A stretch of 64,000 nucleotides of DNA from Megalobrama amblycephala (taxonomy: Eukaryota; Chordata; Actinopteri; Cypriniformes; Xenocyprididae): assembly GCF_018812025.1 (NCBI RefSeq), contig NC_063045.1:14690919-14754918 (forward strand), given 5' to 3'. The translations under genes were made by a program, and so were the position numbers. The notes under the pieces are model-generated. The model had not been told where the DNA came from. It did not search any database and saw nothing but the letters and a program-made list of their open reading frames with translations. Within the stretch, counting starts at the first letter, position 1, and the number at the start of each line of letters is the position of its first letter. Below are positions 21,404 through 33,100 of the stretch, piece by piece.

Positions 21404-22559
21404 GTGACTTCATAGATAACAAAAAAAGCAAAACCTTTTTTTACAAAACCTTTTTTTTTTATTAAAGTATAACATGCATCAATCAGTCAAAGTGTCTTCA
21501 TTGACACAACCATATAGGCCTAATTAAAATATTACATGGTGGGCAATAAAGTCATTTAACATTAGCAGTTATAGCTTATATTCATAAAGACAAAATTTTG
21601 AAAACTGCAATAACTATGATATAATAAAGTGAGATTCTTGCTACTGAGAAACGCCATGTATTTTTCAGCAGCGAAACTTATTTTATCAATAAATACCGCA
21701 GACAGCACTGATAACAAGTTTCCATGCATGAGTCTGTACATGTGTGCATGTGGGTTAGAGAGAGCAGGAGACAGAGATAGATTATGCTGTAGTGATAATA
21801 AAATGACATTTAGTTTTAAACTTTTAATAGTTTGACATTTTTATCCTGTTGTTTGTCATGTTTATTTGCTTGATCAGTGCAGTCAGGGCTGTAGGTATTA
21901 CCTCATATTGTGACATATTTAAATAATTAAACAGTGTTGTCAGAGTTGATATTGTGGCTTTACTTGCATGCCATTATATTATTAACATTCTACCAAAATT
22001 AGGCTAAAATTATGCTATTTTATTACTAAATCACTTGTTATGCTATTTTATTACTAAATATTGTGTTCAATCTTTTTGTCAACTTGTTTTCTTTAAATTA
22101 GGACATTTTTTGTATTCATTTTTGAAACTGATTGATCTGAAGTTAATGAAAGCTAATCTTAGAACTCTAGCATTTATCAGAGAAGAAAGATAATTTACCA
22201 TAAGGTGGCTAACAGTGCGGCTTAGTTAAAGCCCACATCTGAATACATATGAACGGTAGCTTCATTGTCTTCAGTGAATTCTGCAAAGAATGAAGCCAAC
22301 ACATCCAAAAAAGAGGACAAACAAAGTACTACCCTTAATAATATATATCATTTCAGCCAACTTCAGGGCCCTTAAACCGCATCCTGTACAGGAAACCAAG
22401 GTTTATAAGTATAAAGAGACCTACCAAGCCAATTCCAGCAGGTCCAAATGATATGCTTACAAACAGACATTGAGTGTAAAGCAACGCGTATAGTGCGTTG
22501 GAGCCTGCCTATATCATGAGATAATTGCACCCATCTCATCAGTAGGAGGGATCGACGCG
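21404..22559. other. Non-coding stretch, protease 3' flank and unique DNA
   Basis: The first 200 bases (aaagtataacatgcatcaat ... ttacatggtgggcaataaag) resemble the 3' flank of P3 (26180-26290), so they are the displaced end of P2. No gene is seen in the rest, which is shared with copy B (47113-48390). Confidence 0.5.
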
Positions 22560-22781
22560 TACCCATACTCACTCCATCAACACCAGCGAATAAAACTGCT
22601 GATGTTGATGAATACGAGCTGAATACAGGTTCTTCCATGCCTTCTCGAGCTCAGTATGAAGATCAAGAAGGAATGGAAAGCTTACGGTGGTTGGAGGATT
22701 ATGGCAAAAAAGGAACCGTTCGACGAACAATCCGCAAACAGTTTCTCTCTTAACCTGCTCCAATGGCAGCTGGCAGCTCAA
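22560..22781 (-). pseudogene. Old DIRS gag fragment, copy A
   Basis: On the minus strand the frame reads FPFLLDLHTELEKAWKNLYS, matching the gag of the DIRS element at the right edge of the window (LPFFPDLHTEVSRSWKKLAS). Only about 70 codons survive. Copy B has the same fragment at 48399-48701. Confidence 0.7.
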
Positions 22782-22815
22782 CTCTTCAACAAGCTACAGC
22801 TGAGAACCCCATGAT

Positions 22816-23534
22816 CTAGGCTGTTTCTCAATATGCATTCTTCAGCGATCTTGCGTCCTTGTGTTCTTGCTCTACATCATCATCAACCGTCGAAGTTCAG
22901 TTCCAATTCTCAAGAACGCAAGAACAGAGAACACATGAAAGTACCCGGATGTGTTCTTGATATCGAGGATGCATCGAATGCAAACTTGAGAGAATCGAAC
23001 AGTTAAAAATCCCAGAAGACGCTGCGGGCGGTCGACATACGGAAGCCTGCAAGCTTTAAAGTTCTCGTTCTCACTTACGAGATTCCTGCTACAAGCTCGC
23101 AAATACGTGACGGCTCGTGAAAGTAAACCGTTTGTTTTGATTAATTTTAATCAAGTGATAACCTGAAGAAAGCCTGCAGTATTTTTATTGGAATATAAAA
23201 AATAATCTTAAGATTGACAAAGCATGTAACACAAAGGCTACTCATTTTCATAAATACACGAGGTGAAATAAAAAGATATAAAATTATATGAAAACAATGT
23301 CTTTAATAATATGAAAGAAAGTTTTTAATAGGTTATGACATTTGTTTGTGATGTTATGTTGTATTTATTGTGCATTAGCCTCTTATAATATGCTGGGACG
23401 GTCAGTTGAGCAACAAGATCGCAGCACATCTCAATTCTCAAATGATGCGTTCTGTGTCCTCGCGTCCTTCCGAGTTCGTTCTTTCAAGGTCGTCTGGCAA
23501 GACCGGACTCCACGAGAACGCAAGTCTGTTCTCT
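22816..23534. mobile_element. CTAGGCTGTTTCTCAA MITE, right end lost
   Basis: The left end, ctaggctgtttctcaatatg, is followed by sequence rich in ttctcaagaacgcaagaac. The matching right end (gagaaacagccctag) is present in copy B (49331) but here is replaced at 23535 by a hAT fragment. Confidence 0.65.
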
Positions 23535-23628
23535 GAAAGCAGGTGATGGCGATTTAGCGGTAATCAGGGAACCGGCTTTACTGACGAAATGCGCATGACA
23601 ATCGCATGCGATATATCGGTCAGCCCTA
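23535..23628. mobile_element. One arm of a hAT fold-back MITE
   Basis: The sequence gaaagcaggtgatggcgatt ... atatatcggtcagcccta matches the right arm of the element nested in the BEL retrotransposon (30228-30570). It stands where copy B has about 1.45 kb, including the THAP element. Confidence 0.85.
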
Positions 23629-24195
23629 TTTGATAATATGTTTTTTGATAACATATAAATATGTTTTCAGACACCGGTTCACAAGGAGGAGTTCCCCATA
23701 TGCGTTCAAACACAGTGTAGAGTTTCGAAAGGGAAAAGCATGTTACTGTTGAAATTTGGCCATTTTTTACAGCAATTTTTTACAGTGTGCATTGCTAAAG
23801 TATAGAAAATGTTTTTTACAATGTGTCGACCAATCAGAATCAAGAATTTTAGAGAGCTGTAGTATAAGCTGGGTTTTATTGGTATGTGCTGATTTGGTTG
23901 ACATAGAATGTCTTTCAGCCATAATGACATAACTAATTGTAAGGATAGTCCTTGTATATCCTGGATCAAAATGATTTGGTACAATATTTGGAATGATACT
24001 GTGCTTTTAAGGGTAACAAACTGCATACCAGCTACATTCTGAGCTGTAAAATATTCCAGTACCAAAATGCATGCATACATGCCTAATTCTTATCGTCTAT
24101 CATTAGACTGAATGCAAGACTGGAAAGATTAACAGGAACATTATCTTTTCATCACTCTGTTACTCATACCACAAGAAGAAAAAAGACTCTTGTGA
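23629..24195. other. Upstream flank of P3, copy A
   Basis: No gene. AT-rich and shared with copy B (50770-51310). Confidence 0.5.
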
Positions 24196-24222
24196 CTCCA
24201 CCCCCATTTACAGTATATTTAT
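24196..24222 (+). promoter_or_regulatory. Core promoter of P3, copy A (CACCC + TATA)
   Basis: A CACCC-type box (gactccaccccca) is followed by tatatttata at 24213-24222, about 40 bases before the ATG. The same pair precedes P3 of copy B (51331) and, modified, P2 of copy A (18946), which supports a short 5' UTR. Confidence 0.55.
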
Positions 24223-24260
24223 ACAGTGTTTTGCCACGAGAAATCAGTGTCATCTTCATC

Positions 24261-26151
24261 ATGACCATCATCATCTCTCTGCTCCTGCTGGCCTCTCTGC
24301 TGACACACCTGACCTTCACTGGTGATTATATAACAGTATATTATGATGATTTTTAAGATGATGTTTAACTTTATGTGCTGAATAAGTTGACTGACAGCAC
24401 TATCTCTCTCTATAGTGAACGGCACAGAAGCCATACCCCACTCCAGACCTTACATGGTTTCTATTCAGAAGAACAGGAATCATATCTGTGGTGGATTCCT
24501 CATTTCTGATCAGTTTGTCTTGACTGCCGCACATTGCTGGAACGGGTAAGAGCTTGTTTAGAAATCACTTTTGACTGACACAACGACTGCAGTGCAACCA
24601 CACAGTGTATCATATGACATAAATGACCATCATGACTTTCTCTTTTAACAGAAAAGAGGTTCTGACGGTTGTGGTTGGTGCTCATGACTTAAGCAAGAGT
24701 TCAGATCATATCGATGTGCTGTCCTACAAACCGCATCCAGACTATATATTCCGTCCTCATCGGAATGACATCATGCTTTTGAAGGTGACAACCTGTAATA
24801 TTTTTAGTTTTTAGTTGTTCAAATAGTTTCTGATCAGGTAGCTGAAACAGCAGCTAAAATGTGACATTTGAATTTCTATTGCAATTACTTGCTGTAAAAA
24901 ATAACGGAAAGGATTAAATTATTTTCTAACGTACAGAAAATGCCAAAAAAGAGTCTATGTCCTACTTTTTTTTCTTTGTTTTTGCTATGTGTAGGGGAAA
25001 AAAGAAAGAAAAAAGGGTAAAATGCAGAATATCTGAAAAATCATTGATAAATTCATTGTCATTTCTATACACAGCAGAAAGAAAAAAAAATAGTGTAGGA
25101 AATTTAGTGTAGTGTAATAGTGAATTTAGTAAAGTAGTGTAATAGTAAATTTAGTAATAGTGTAGGCACTTTTTAAAAGTGCCCCTGTAATGCTGTTTTT
25201 AAGGTTGCTAATTTTGTTTTGGAGGTCTCCTTTTACATATATCAAAAACACTTTAATTTTCTCATAATATACATTGCACATCACATTTCTCAGAGTCTGA
25301 AAATGTTTCGTTCAAAGATTTTCTCTCTTTAAACTCCTTTCCGTGAGTCTTCTCTACTCTGATTGGTCTATATAGTTAGAAATGAAAGGCCCATTACCAT
25401 ATCTGAATTTCAACTCTGGGGGCTTCCTCAGCAATTACAAACGATGATACAAGCAGTATAGCAAAACTGGGCCACTTTATGAGGCACTTAAAGTAAAACA
25501 TGCATAAAATATGCAAGAAAATTCACCTCGGCCTTCAGCGCTGTAACCTCACAAACAGCAGTATAATCAACTGAAGTTCAGTCTTGATGATTAAATCTTT
25601 TATTATTAACGGTTGTGTTTTTGAATTACAGCTACAGGAAAAAGTCAAACTAAACAACAATGTTAAATGGATATCATTACCAAAGAAAGGAGAAGACGTG
25701 GGAACAGATACTGTCTGTAGTGTTGCCGGCTGGGGAGGACAGACGATTAATAGCCTACCGACTAATCGTCTAAGGGATGCAAATGTGTGTATAATGAACA
25801 ACAGAGAATGTAGCAATAAATGGGGAAGGTACTACTACAAAGAATCACAGATGATGTGCACATATGGCCATGGTAGATCCTGCCATGTATGTACAAAGAT
25901 GATTCACATACTTTAATAGTTAATTTATGAACTTAAGTTTAAACTGATACAGTATGCACTTTAGTGATGTGTTGATCTCTGTTTCTTCACAGTATGATGG
26001 AGGAGGTCCTTTGGTTTGTGGAAACACTGCAGTTGGTGTCACATCATTTGCATATGAAAGGCTCTGCAATTCACCTGACTATCCTAATGTGTATACTAAG
26101 ATTTCACCATATCTTGAATGGATCGAAAACAAAATTAGAAATGTGAATTGA
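24261..26151 (+). CDS. P3 (copy A): granzyme-like protease homolog, catalytic Ser lost
   Basis: Five exons keep one frame: 24261-24321, 24416-24545, 24652-24784, 25632-25886 and 25993-26151 (738 nt, 245 aa), all with GT-AG borders and phases 1-2-0-0. Exon 1 is a signal peptide ([12 protein letters not shown]...). Exon 2 has [11 protein letters not shown] and TAAHC (His57). Exon 3 has VVVGAHD and RNDIMLLK (Asp102). Exon 4 has CSVAGWGGQ. Exon 5 has YDGGGPLVC where the family has GDSGGPLVC: Ser195 is Gly and Gly193 is Tyr. A 21-base deletion at the start of exon 2, relative to copy B, removed the old acceptor and the codons up to Ile16; a new acceptor (tctctctatag) restores the frame as V-N-G-T-E. 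Without Ile16 and Ser195 it cannot work as a protease. It is either a pseudo-enzyme or a decaying copy. Poly(A) signal at 26180. Confidence 0.72.
25173..25491. mobile_element. TTAA-bounded MITE in intron 3 of P3, copy A
   Basis: It begins TTAAAAGTGCCCCTG and ends ATGAGGCACTTAA, imperfect inverted ends. Copy B has it at 52156-52470 in the same intron. Confidence 0.6.
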
Positions 26152-26179
26152 GTTAAGTTCTTAAATTCTTGTAACTTCC

Positions 26180-26185
26180 AATAAA
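26180..26185 (+). terminator. Poly(A) signal of P3, copy A
   Basis: AATAAA 28 bases after the stop codon, followed by the conserved gtatcacatggcaagcatca flank also seen after P3 of copy B. Confidence 0.6.
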
Positions 26186-26447
26186 GTATCACATGGCAAG
26201 CATCATTTATTCAAAAAGTCCTCATTGTCAACCATATATAATTACAATATTACATGGGAGGCACAAAAGTCATTTTACATTAGTTCACTTGGTGGCCATC
26301 TTGGTTACGCCTTCAATTTTTATTCATTCAAGTATGGCTCATTTCAATTTAAATGAGGAAAGACTAAACACTGCAAAACCATTGGTCAATATTAGGAATA
26401 AAATCAGACAAATATGGTATAATAAATTCAGTTTCTTCAGCTCAAAG

Positions 26448-26729
26448 TATTACAGTTATGGTTGTATACAAACGCATGACAAGGAAGATTCAAGAATAAC
26501 AGTCTTTTAATAAATCCACAGGCAAAGAAATCCACAAACTGGTAAACAGGAAACACAACCACACATAGCACAAATGATACCAGACAATACTGAACTGAAA
26601 ACACAGGGCTTAAATACACAGACAAACAAGGTGGGTGATTGAACAGTTGGTGGTGATAATGAAGGTGATCAGTAACTAAGGTAACAAACTAGTGGCGGGA
26701 AATGGTCCAAACAGGGTGTACATGTAACA
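26448..26729 (-). mobile_element. Solo LTR (282 bp), copy A only
   Basis: Flanked by the 5-bp direct repeat caaag (26443-26447 and 26730-26734). Read on the minus strand it starts TGTTACATG and ends CTGTAATA, that is TGTTAC...GTAAYA. Copy B has the uninterrupted site (gctcaaagactacaaaag at about 53420). It inserted after the A/B duplication. Confidence 0.75.
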
Positions 26730-26734
26730 CAAAG

Positions 26735-27431
26735 CCTACAAAAGAATAATAATAAGACAAAGTAGTCAAAATAAAATAAAGGAGTGGCCAATTTTATGCA
26801 CCCTTAGAATGTCTTTTTGAGAGCTGCAAATCCTTTGACATCTTTTAGAGTCAAACTCTTCTGAGAATATGGAGAGGAACTATTGTAAGATATCTCAGTC
26901 AGCATTTGTACTACACAATTCTTCCACTAAAAGTATGAAACAATGTTACACAATATACACATTAAAACAACTGAGAGGTGAAGTGAATAACATTGATTAT
27001 ATCATTACAATGGCACCGGTCAAGGGCTGGGATATATCATGCAGAAACTGAAGTCAGTTCTTAAATTTCATGAGTTGGAAGCAGGAAAAATGGACAAGTG
27101 AAAAGATCTTAAAGGATTAGTTCACTTTAAAATGAAAATTAAATTTAAAATAAAATTGAGTTATATAAATAATCACCCTGATGCTCCAAAGCTTAATTAA
27201 GGCAGTGCACGGAAGGCGGTCTGGCGGAAGATAGTTATTTTACTTTATAACATGTTAAATGTGGATATTTTTCTTACACAAATGCTTCGCTCAAAAACTC
27301 GAGGCGAAAGATTGCTCAAAAATGCACATGAATCGAACGCCTGTATATACGTACAATTGAAATGAAGTATACTTTGCAAGGCTGTGCATTTGTGTGCTAT
27401 ACATGTAAAAAAACAAATTATATCCAGGGCT
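26735..27431. other. Non-coding flank with part of a TTAA MITE
   Basis: No gene. At 27109 begins TTAAAGGATTAGTTCAC, the left end of another fold-back element (copy B at 53772), whose right end I could not place. Confidence 0.45.
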
Positions 27432-27504
27432 TAATTCACCTGAGCGTCCTAATGTGTATACTAAGATTTCAGCATATCTTCAATGGATCCATGAACAAAT
27501 TTGA
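27432..27504 (+). pseudogene. Orphan protease exon 5 fragment, copy A
   Basis: The codons read [20 protein letters not shown] and then TGA, matching the C-terminus of P3 ([15 protein letters not shown]). No GDSGG segment or other exon accompanies it. The same orphan is in copy B (54148). It is the remnant of a further protease gene of the module. Confidence 0.85.
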
Positions 27505-27583
27505 AACGTTGTGTCTACATGGAATTATAAAAAAGGAAGAAATGATAATAAACCTTCCATAAACCTTCTTTAAGTAAACATAT

Positions 27584-27938
27584 TGTAGGAGCCATTTTTG
27601 AGTTTAGGTAAATCTAAATTATTTTGCTATTGGAGCATGGGTACGTTTTGTTAGATTAGGGTCCTTTATTTTGTAGGAACTTTTATTTTGACAGTCGGTG
27701 AGAATGTTTGAAGATAAAGATGGCCGCCTCTCACCTTTCTCAAACAAAGGAACATAGGAAGCTGTTGGAACGTATTAAGCATACAGTTCTTTACATCGCT
27801 ATTTGAATCGCTAAAGAATCTATATTGAATTAATTGAATCACTGTTGAACACTATTTGGACATTATTTTTGATATTAAGTTGTGCCTTCTTTAACCACCA
27901 CCCTTTTCAACCACTTACCAATCGTTTGTTGGATTACT
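27584..27938 (+). repeat. 5' LTR, only the first 355 bp match the 3' LTR
   Basis: It matches 34458 to about 34808 with about half a dozen substitutions and a short indel. After ttggattac the two LTRs differ completely. The region 27938-28265 is therefore either a different LTR end or leader sequence. Confidence 0.8.
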
Positions 27939-28265
27939 TTATACTGCTTCACAATCAAATTGTTTGGAACCCATGGAAGCATTTGTTTAACTTCTAATGA
28001 AGGTGTTTTTTTTGTGGGGGTTTTTTTGATACTTTGGAGTTGACAAAGTTTTGGATCTTTTGACAATTTACCTTTTCAAGTTCACTATTGGAGTGCATTA
28101 TCGTTTGTTACTGGATTTGCTATTGGAGCGGACCATGATTTTGTTGTTCATGCATATACAGCTTAAACGAAGCCATGAGAATCAACTGAGTTGAAGATAA
28201 CTGTGCTGTGTTTAATTTTTTTAAAAGAAAAAGGAAAATAAGTTTTTTGTTGTTGTTCTCAAAAA

Positions 28266-29937
28266 ATGGCTGATGACAAACTTAAAGAGCTTTGCGCAAC
28301 ACACAGAGGAAAACTTGGCATGTGTACATGCAAAATGAATGAATTAAAGGAATTATTAAAAAGTGGAGATATTGAAGCTGTTGATACAGGCATTGAACAG
28401 CTCCATGTGGCATTGGACGAGTTTAAAGATGTGCATCAATCTGTGCAAGTGTTGTATAAGGAAGAGAAAAAGAAAAGTGACAATGATGATTGGTATCAAC
28501 CAAAGATGCAAACTTTTGAAAAATTTTTGAATGAGGTAGAAATGAGGAAGAGTGCTCAAAGCTATGAATCCCAAACTTTGGTGTCTCCTTTTGACAGTAT
28601 ATCCATTGCGGCAGCACGTGCCAGTAAAGTAGAACCTTCACGTTCTGGTGCCAGTGTTGCCTCAAAATCTTCGTCAGTGTCTGCCGCACGTTTAAAAGCT
28701 GAAGCTGAAAAGGCAGCTCTATTGCAACGTACTGAAGAAAAAACACGCCTTGGAAATGGAAAAAATTAAATTAAAGTGCAAAATGCAATGGAAAGAGTTG
28801 AACTTGAAACAGAGTTGGCTGCAGCTAATGCAAATGTGCGAGTGTTACAGAGCATTGATGCTGAATCTATGAACTCTAAAATCATATCGACAGAAGTTTC
28901 AGAATTGCCAGGAAATGGCATGAATGCGTATCTGGAGAGCAATTATGAAAGAACCAAGGAACATGTTCATCCAGAACTCTCACCAGTGGAGTACGCAAGA
29001 ATTTCTACTGTTCCCAAAACACCATTGCAAAGGGTTTTAACACCGGATACAAGACAGTGGAGGTAGCAAAGGCTTGTTCAGACCTTTCAAGCCAATCTGA
29101 CCAGTCAAGCAGCTACAGGTACTTCCTTTCCACATACATCTTTAAGCTCAGATACCAGTAACCTTGGTGCTGTTGCTGATCTTATTGCACAGCAACAGAA
29201 AATGACATTACTTCCAACTAGGCATCTACCCATGTTAACGGTGAACCTCTGAACTTCAGACCATTTATGCAGGCATTTGAACACTCTATTGAGACAAACA
29301 CCAGCAATAGCCAAGACAGACTGTATTACCTTGAGCAATACACCTCTGGCCAACCTAAGGAACTGGTCAGAAGTTGCCTTCATATGGATACAGATAGAGG
29401 ATATGCAGAGGCAAAACGTCTATTGGAACTTCATATTGGAGATGAATTTAAAATTACTAATGCTTATATGGATAAAGCCTTAAATTGGAATAACATCCCA
29501 TCAGACAATGGAGAAGCTCTGTACAGTTATGCTCTTTTCCTCCGTGGATGCTGCAATGTAATGCGTACCTTAAGGTACATGGACGAGCTGAACCTTCCAT
29601 TAAACCTGAGGCTCTTAACCTCCAAGACGGCTCCTCAAACAGAAGGTCACCAAAAGCAGCCGCTAACAGTAGCAAGTCAATGAGTTCCATGCAGAAGAGC
29701 AGAGGGAGCAGTTTCGCCACAACAGTATCAGTTGCACCAAAGAACAACAAAGAGAGCACAACAGTATCAGTTGCACCAAAGAACAACAAAGAGAGCACAA
29801 GTTCATCAAAACTCTGTCCTGTCTGTAATGGTGAGCATGAGATCGTGTTATGTCAAGAGCTGATGAAGAAGTCCCACAACGCACAAGTTGAGCTGCTAAA
29901 AACTAAAAGGTGTCTGCTTTGGTTGTCTTGCTAAAGG
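28266..29937 (+). pseudogene. BEL/Pao gag, broken
   Basis: The frame opens with an ATG (MADDKLKELCATHRGKL), has a charged N-terminal region and the family's SSVSAARLKAEAEKAALL segment, then a TAA at 28767 caused by two small shifts around the Lys/Glu-rich helix. It resumes with MERVELETELAAANANVRVL, is stopped again at about 29064, and continues in another frame with FRPFMQAFEHSIE and SGQPKELVRSCLHMD, the Pao-type capsid region (DUF1759-like). A zinc-knuckle-like CPVCNGEHEIVLC at about 29815 precedes another frameshift. A 48-base direct duplication encodes TTVSVAPKNNKES twice (29721-29800). It cannot make full-length Gag. Confidence 0.85.
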
Positions 29938-30119
29938 ACACATGAGTTTGACTTGCGAAAATAGACAAACTTTTCAGTTTGTTCAAAATTACATCCCACT
30001 ATCTTGCATATACCTCAAAACGTATCGAAAGAGCAGAGTGATGCAGGTCCTTCAGACAAAAGGGCAGTGAGCAGTGGATTGGTTTCACTGAAAACAGAAG
30101 CACCTAATTGTAATGATGA

Positions 30120-33100
30120 ACACTGTGCACTTGCAAAGGAGTGACATTACTTCCCAAAGGAGTAGTGACTTTCATAATGAGTATAGGGCATTCATGGAAA
30201 TGGTCCTATCATGCGGATATGCTGAACTAGGGCTGGGCGATATATCGCATGCGATTCTCACGCGCATTTCGTCAGTAAAGCCGGTTCCCTGATTGCCGCT
30301 AAATCGCCATCACCTGCTTTCAAATGGAGCGCCATTTAATAGACAGAGCCGTAGATCACTGAAAAGCCACGCAATATCGCGTTCATTATCTAAGGCGATT
30401 CATCTGCCATAATGAACGTGATATTGCGTGGCTTTTCAGTGATCTACGGTTCTGTCTATTAAATGGCGCTCCATTTGAAAGCAGGTGATGGCGATTTAGC
30501 GGCAATCAGGGAACCGGCTTTACTGACGAAATGCGCGTGAGAATCGCATGCGATATATCGCCCAGCCCTGTGCTGAACCTGTACCCCAAGACCAGTTGAT
30601 GCAGGAAAATGGGAAGGTGTGGTACATTCCACACCATGGTGTGTTTCACCCAAAGAAGGGGAGCTTGCGTGTGGTATTTGATTGCTCTGCAGCTTATCAG
30701 GGTGCCTCACTGAACACCGAACTCATTCAAGGTCCCAGTCTTACAAACAGCTTAATTGGGGTCTTAGTCCGTTTCCGTCTTGACAACATCGCTATCATGG
30801 CTGATGTGGAGAAAATGTACTATCAAGTAAAGGTCCCATCTCATCATGTGAACTTCTTGCACTTCCTTTGGTGGCCAAATGGGGACGTTAGTCAGCCACT
30901 GAAAGAGTACAGGATGATCGTACATCTTTTTGGCGCAACATCATCGGCTAGCTGTGCAAATTATACTTTAAAGAGGACAGCTGAGGATAACAAAGGGTGC
31001 TTCTCAGCCGATGCAACTAGCACAGTCAAGAACAACTTCTATGTGGATGATTTGTTAAAGGCAGTGGACACAGAGGACCATGCCATTAGACTTTGTATAG
31101 AGCTGAAATCACTCTGTGCAACTGGAGGCTTTAAGTTGACCAAATGGATTAGTAACAACAGAGCTGTATTGGCCTCTATTCCAGAGCATGAAAGGGCCAA
31201 GGACATAAAGAATCTTGATCTTGACATAGAGGATTTGCCAGTTGAAAGAGCTCTCGGTGTGCAGTGGTGTGTTAAGGAAGACACTTTCACATTCCAGGTG
31301 ACAATAAAGGAGCATCCATGCACCAGACGTGGGATTCTGTCCATGGTCAGTTCTATATATGACCCACTTGGATTCATTGCACCTCTCACCTTTCCGGCAA
31401 AACACATCTTGCAAGAGTTATGCAAGCAGAACATTGGATGGGATGAAGAATTGCCAGAGGTTCATGCTCAAGCCTGGAAGCAATGGTGGCAAGATCTTCC
31501 AAGAGTGAGAGAGTTCAAGGTCAATCGATGTCTTGTACCAAACAATTTTGGAGATGTCAAAACAGCACAGATGCACCACTTCTGTGATGCGAGTGACCTT
31601 GGGTATGGAACAGTTACGTATCTTAGGTTGACCAGTAGCACCAATGTCCACGTCACCTTTATAATGGGAAAGGCCTGAGTTGCTCCCTTAAAACTGATGA
31701 CCACACCACGAATTACTGCTGCAGTTTTGGCCGTACGAATAGACAAGATGCTATCTGAGGAGTTGCATATGGAATTGGAAAGGTCTCTGTTTTGGACAGA
31801 TAGCATGACTGTTCTAAGGTACATCTGGAATGAAAGCAGAAGATTCCTAACTTTTGTGGCAAATCATGTAAATGTCATCAGAAGTGCGTCACATGTCTCC
31901 CAATGGAAGTATATAGGCACCAAACTCAATCCCGCTGATTACGCCTCTCGGGGACTACATGTCAACACATTCCTGAAAAGAACAACATGGATCAGTGGCC
32001 CAGACTTTCTAAAGGAACCATCTCATCGCTGGCCAGAGCTTCCATCTGAACCCATTCTCTCTCAAGATGACCCTGAATTAAGAAAAGGAGTTGTCACTGT
32101 CAATGCTGCTGTGAAGGAAAACTGTGATGCCACTACTTACCTCATGAATTACTTCTCAACTTGGAAGAGGCTCAAGAAAGCTGTGGCATGGTTCCTGAGG
32201 TTCAAGTCTGTTCTGTTGAAATTACTTAAGAATGGCAAGAAAGATCTAAACAGACATATCATGACCACAAGAAAAGGAAAACATGAAAAGACAGGTCCAC
32301 ATGTTCTATCAATCAGTTATCTAGAGGATGCTGAGGTCGCAATCTTACAGTTTTGCCAAAGGCAGGGATTCCCACAAGAAATAGCCTGTTTGCAGAAAGG
32401 CATGCAAAATGTAAACAGAAACAGCTCCATCTACAGGTTAGATCCTCTGATGTCCAATGGCATCTTAAGAGTTGGTGGGCGTCTGAGTAAAATGTCAATG
32501 CCCACTGAGCAGAAACACCCTGCTATTCTCCCTAAGGACCATCACGTTTCCAAACTCTTACTTCAGCACATCCATCAAGAAGTTGGACACGGTGGAAGAA
32601 ATTTCATGCTCTCCAAACTCAGACAAAGATATTGGATTCCTTGCGCCAACACTCTGGCCAGAAAGATAGTCTATGAATGCACCAAATGCAGAAGAGTCAA
32701 GTTGAGTACAGGTGAACAAAAGATGGCAGACTTGCCAGTTGACAGGTTGACCCCTGACCTTCCGCCCTTCACGCATGTAGGAGTTGATTATTTTGGGCCA
32801 TTAGAGGTAAAACGAAGCCACAGCATTGTAAAACGATATGGCGTGATTTTCACATGTCTTGCCAGCCGTGCAATACACTTGGAGGTTGCACATTCCCTTG
32901 ATACTGACTCTTGCATTCATGCATTCAGACGTTTCATTGCCAGAAGAGGTCCAGTGTCTGAGTTGCGGTCAGACAATGGAACAAACTTTGTTGCCACTGA
33001 AAAAGAACTAAAAGTGTCTTTGAAATCTTGGAACATGCAACAAATTGAAAAAAGCCTGCTCCAAAAGGGAGTGAAATGGACATTTAACCCTCCCCATGGT

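Larger units (their letters stand above)
2628..27578 (+). repeat. Segmental duplication copy A of the protease module
   Basis: The order P1 exon 3, GGGCCCTAT element, LINE fragment, 4 kb unit, 65-aa frame, fold-back elements, P2 pseudogene, TTAA element, DIRS gag fragment, P3, orphan exon 5 is repeated base by base, with a few per cent differences, at 36525-54296. Copy A differs by carrying three 4 kb units instead of one, a solo LTR at 26448, and a deletion at 23535 relative to copy B. Its left end is hidden by the gap. Confidence 0.93.

Noticed and set aside
24219..24434. Minus-strand frame over P3 exon 1
   Set aside because: Shadow of the protease exon and its intron.
29721..29800. Possible CRISPR-like or regulatory direct repeat
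   Set aside because: It is a single 48-base duplication inside gag coding sequence of a retrotransposon.
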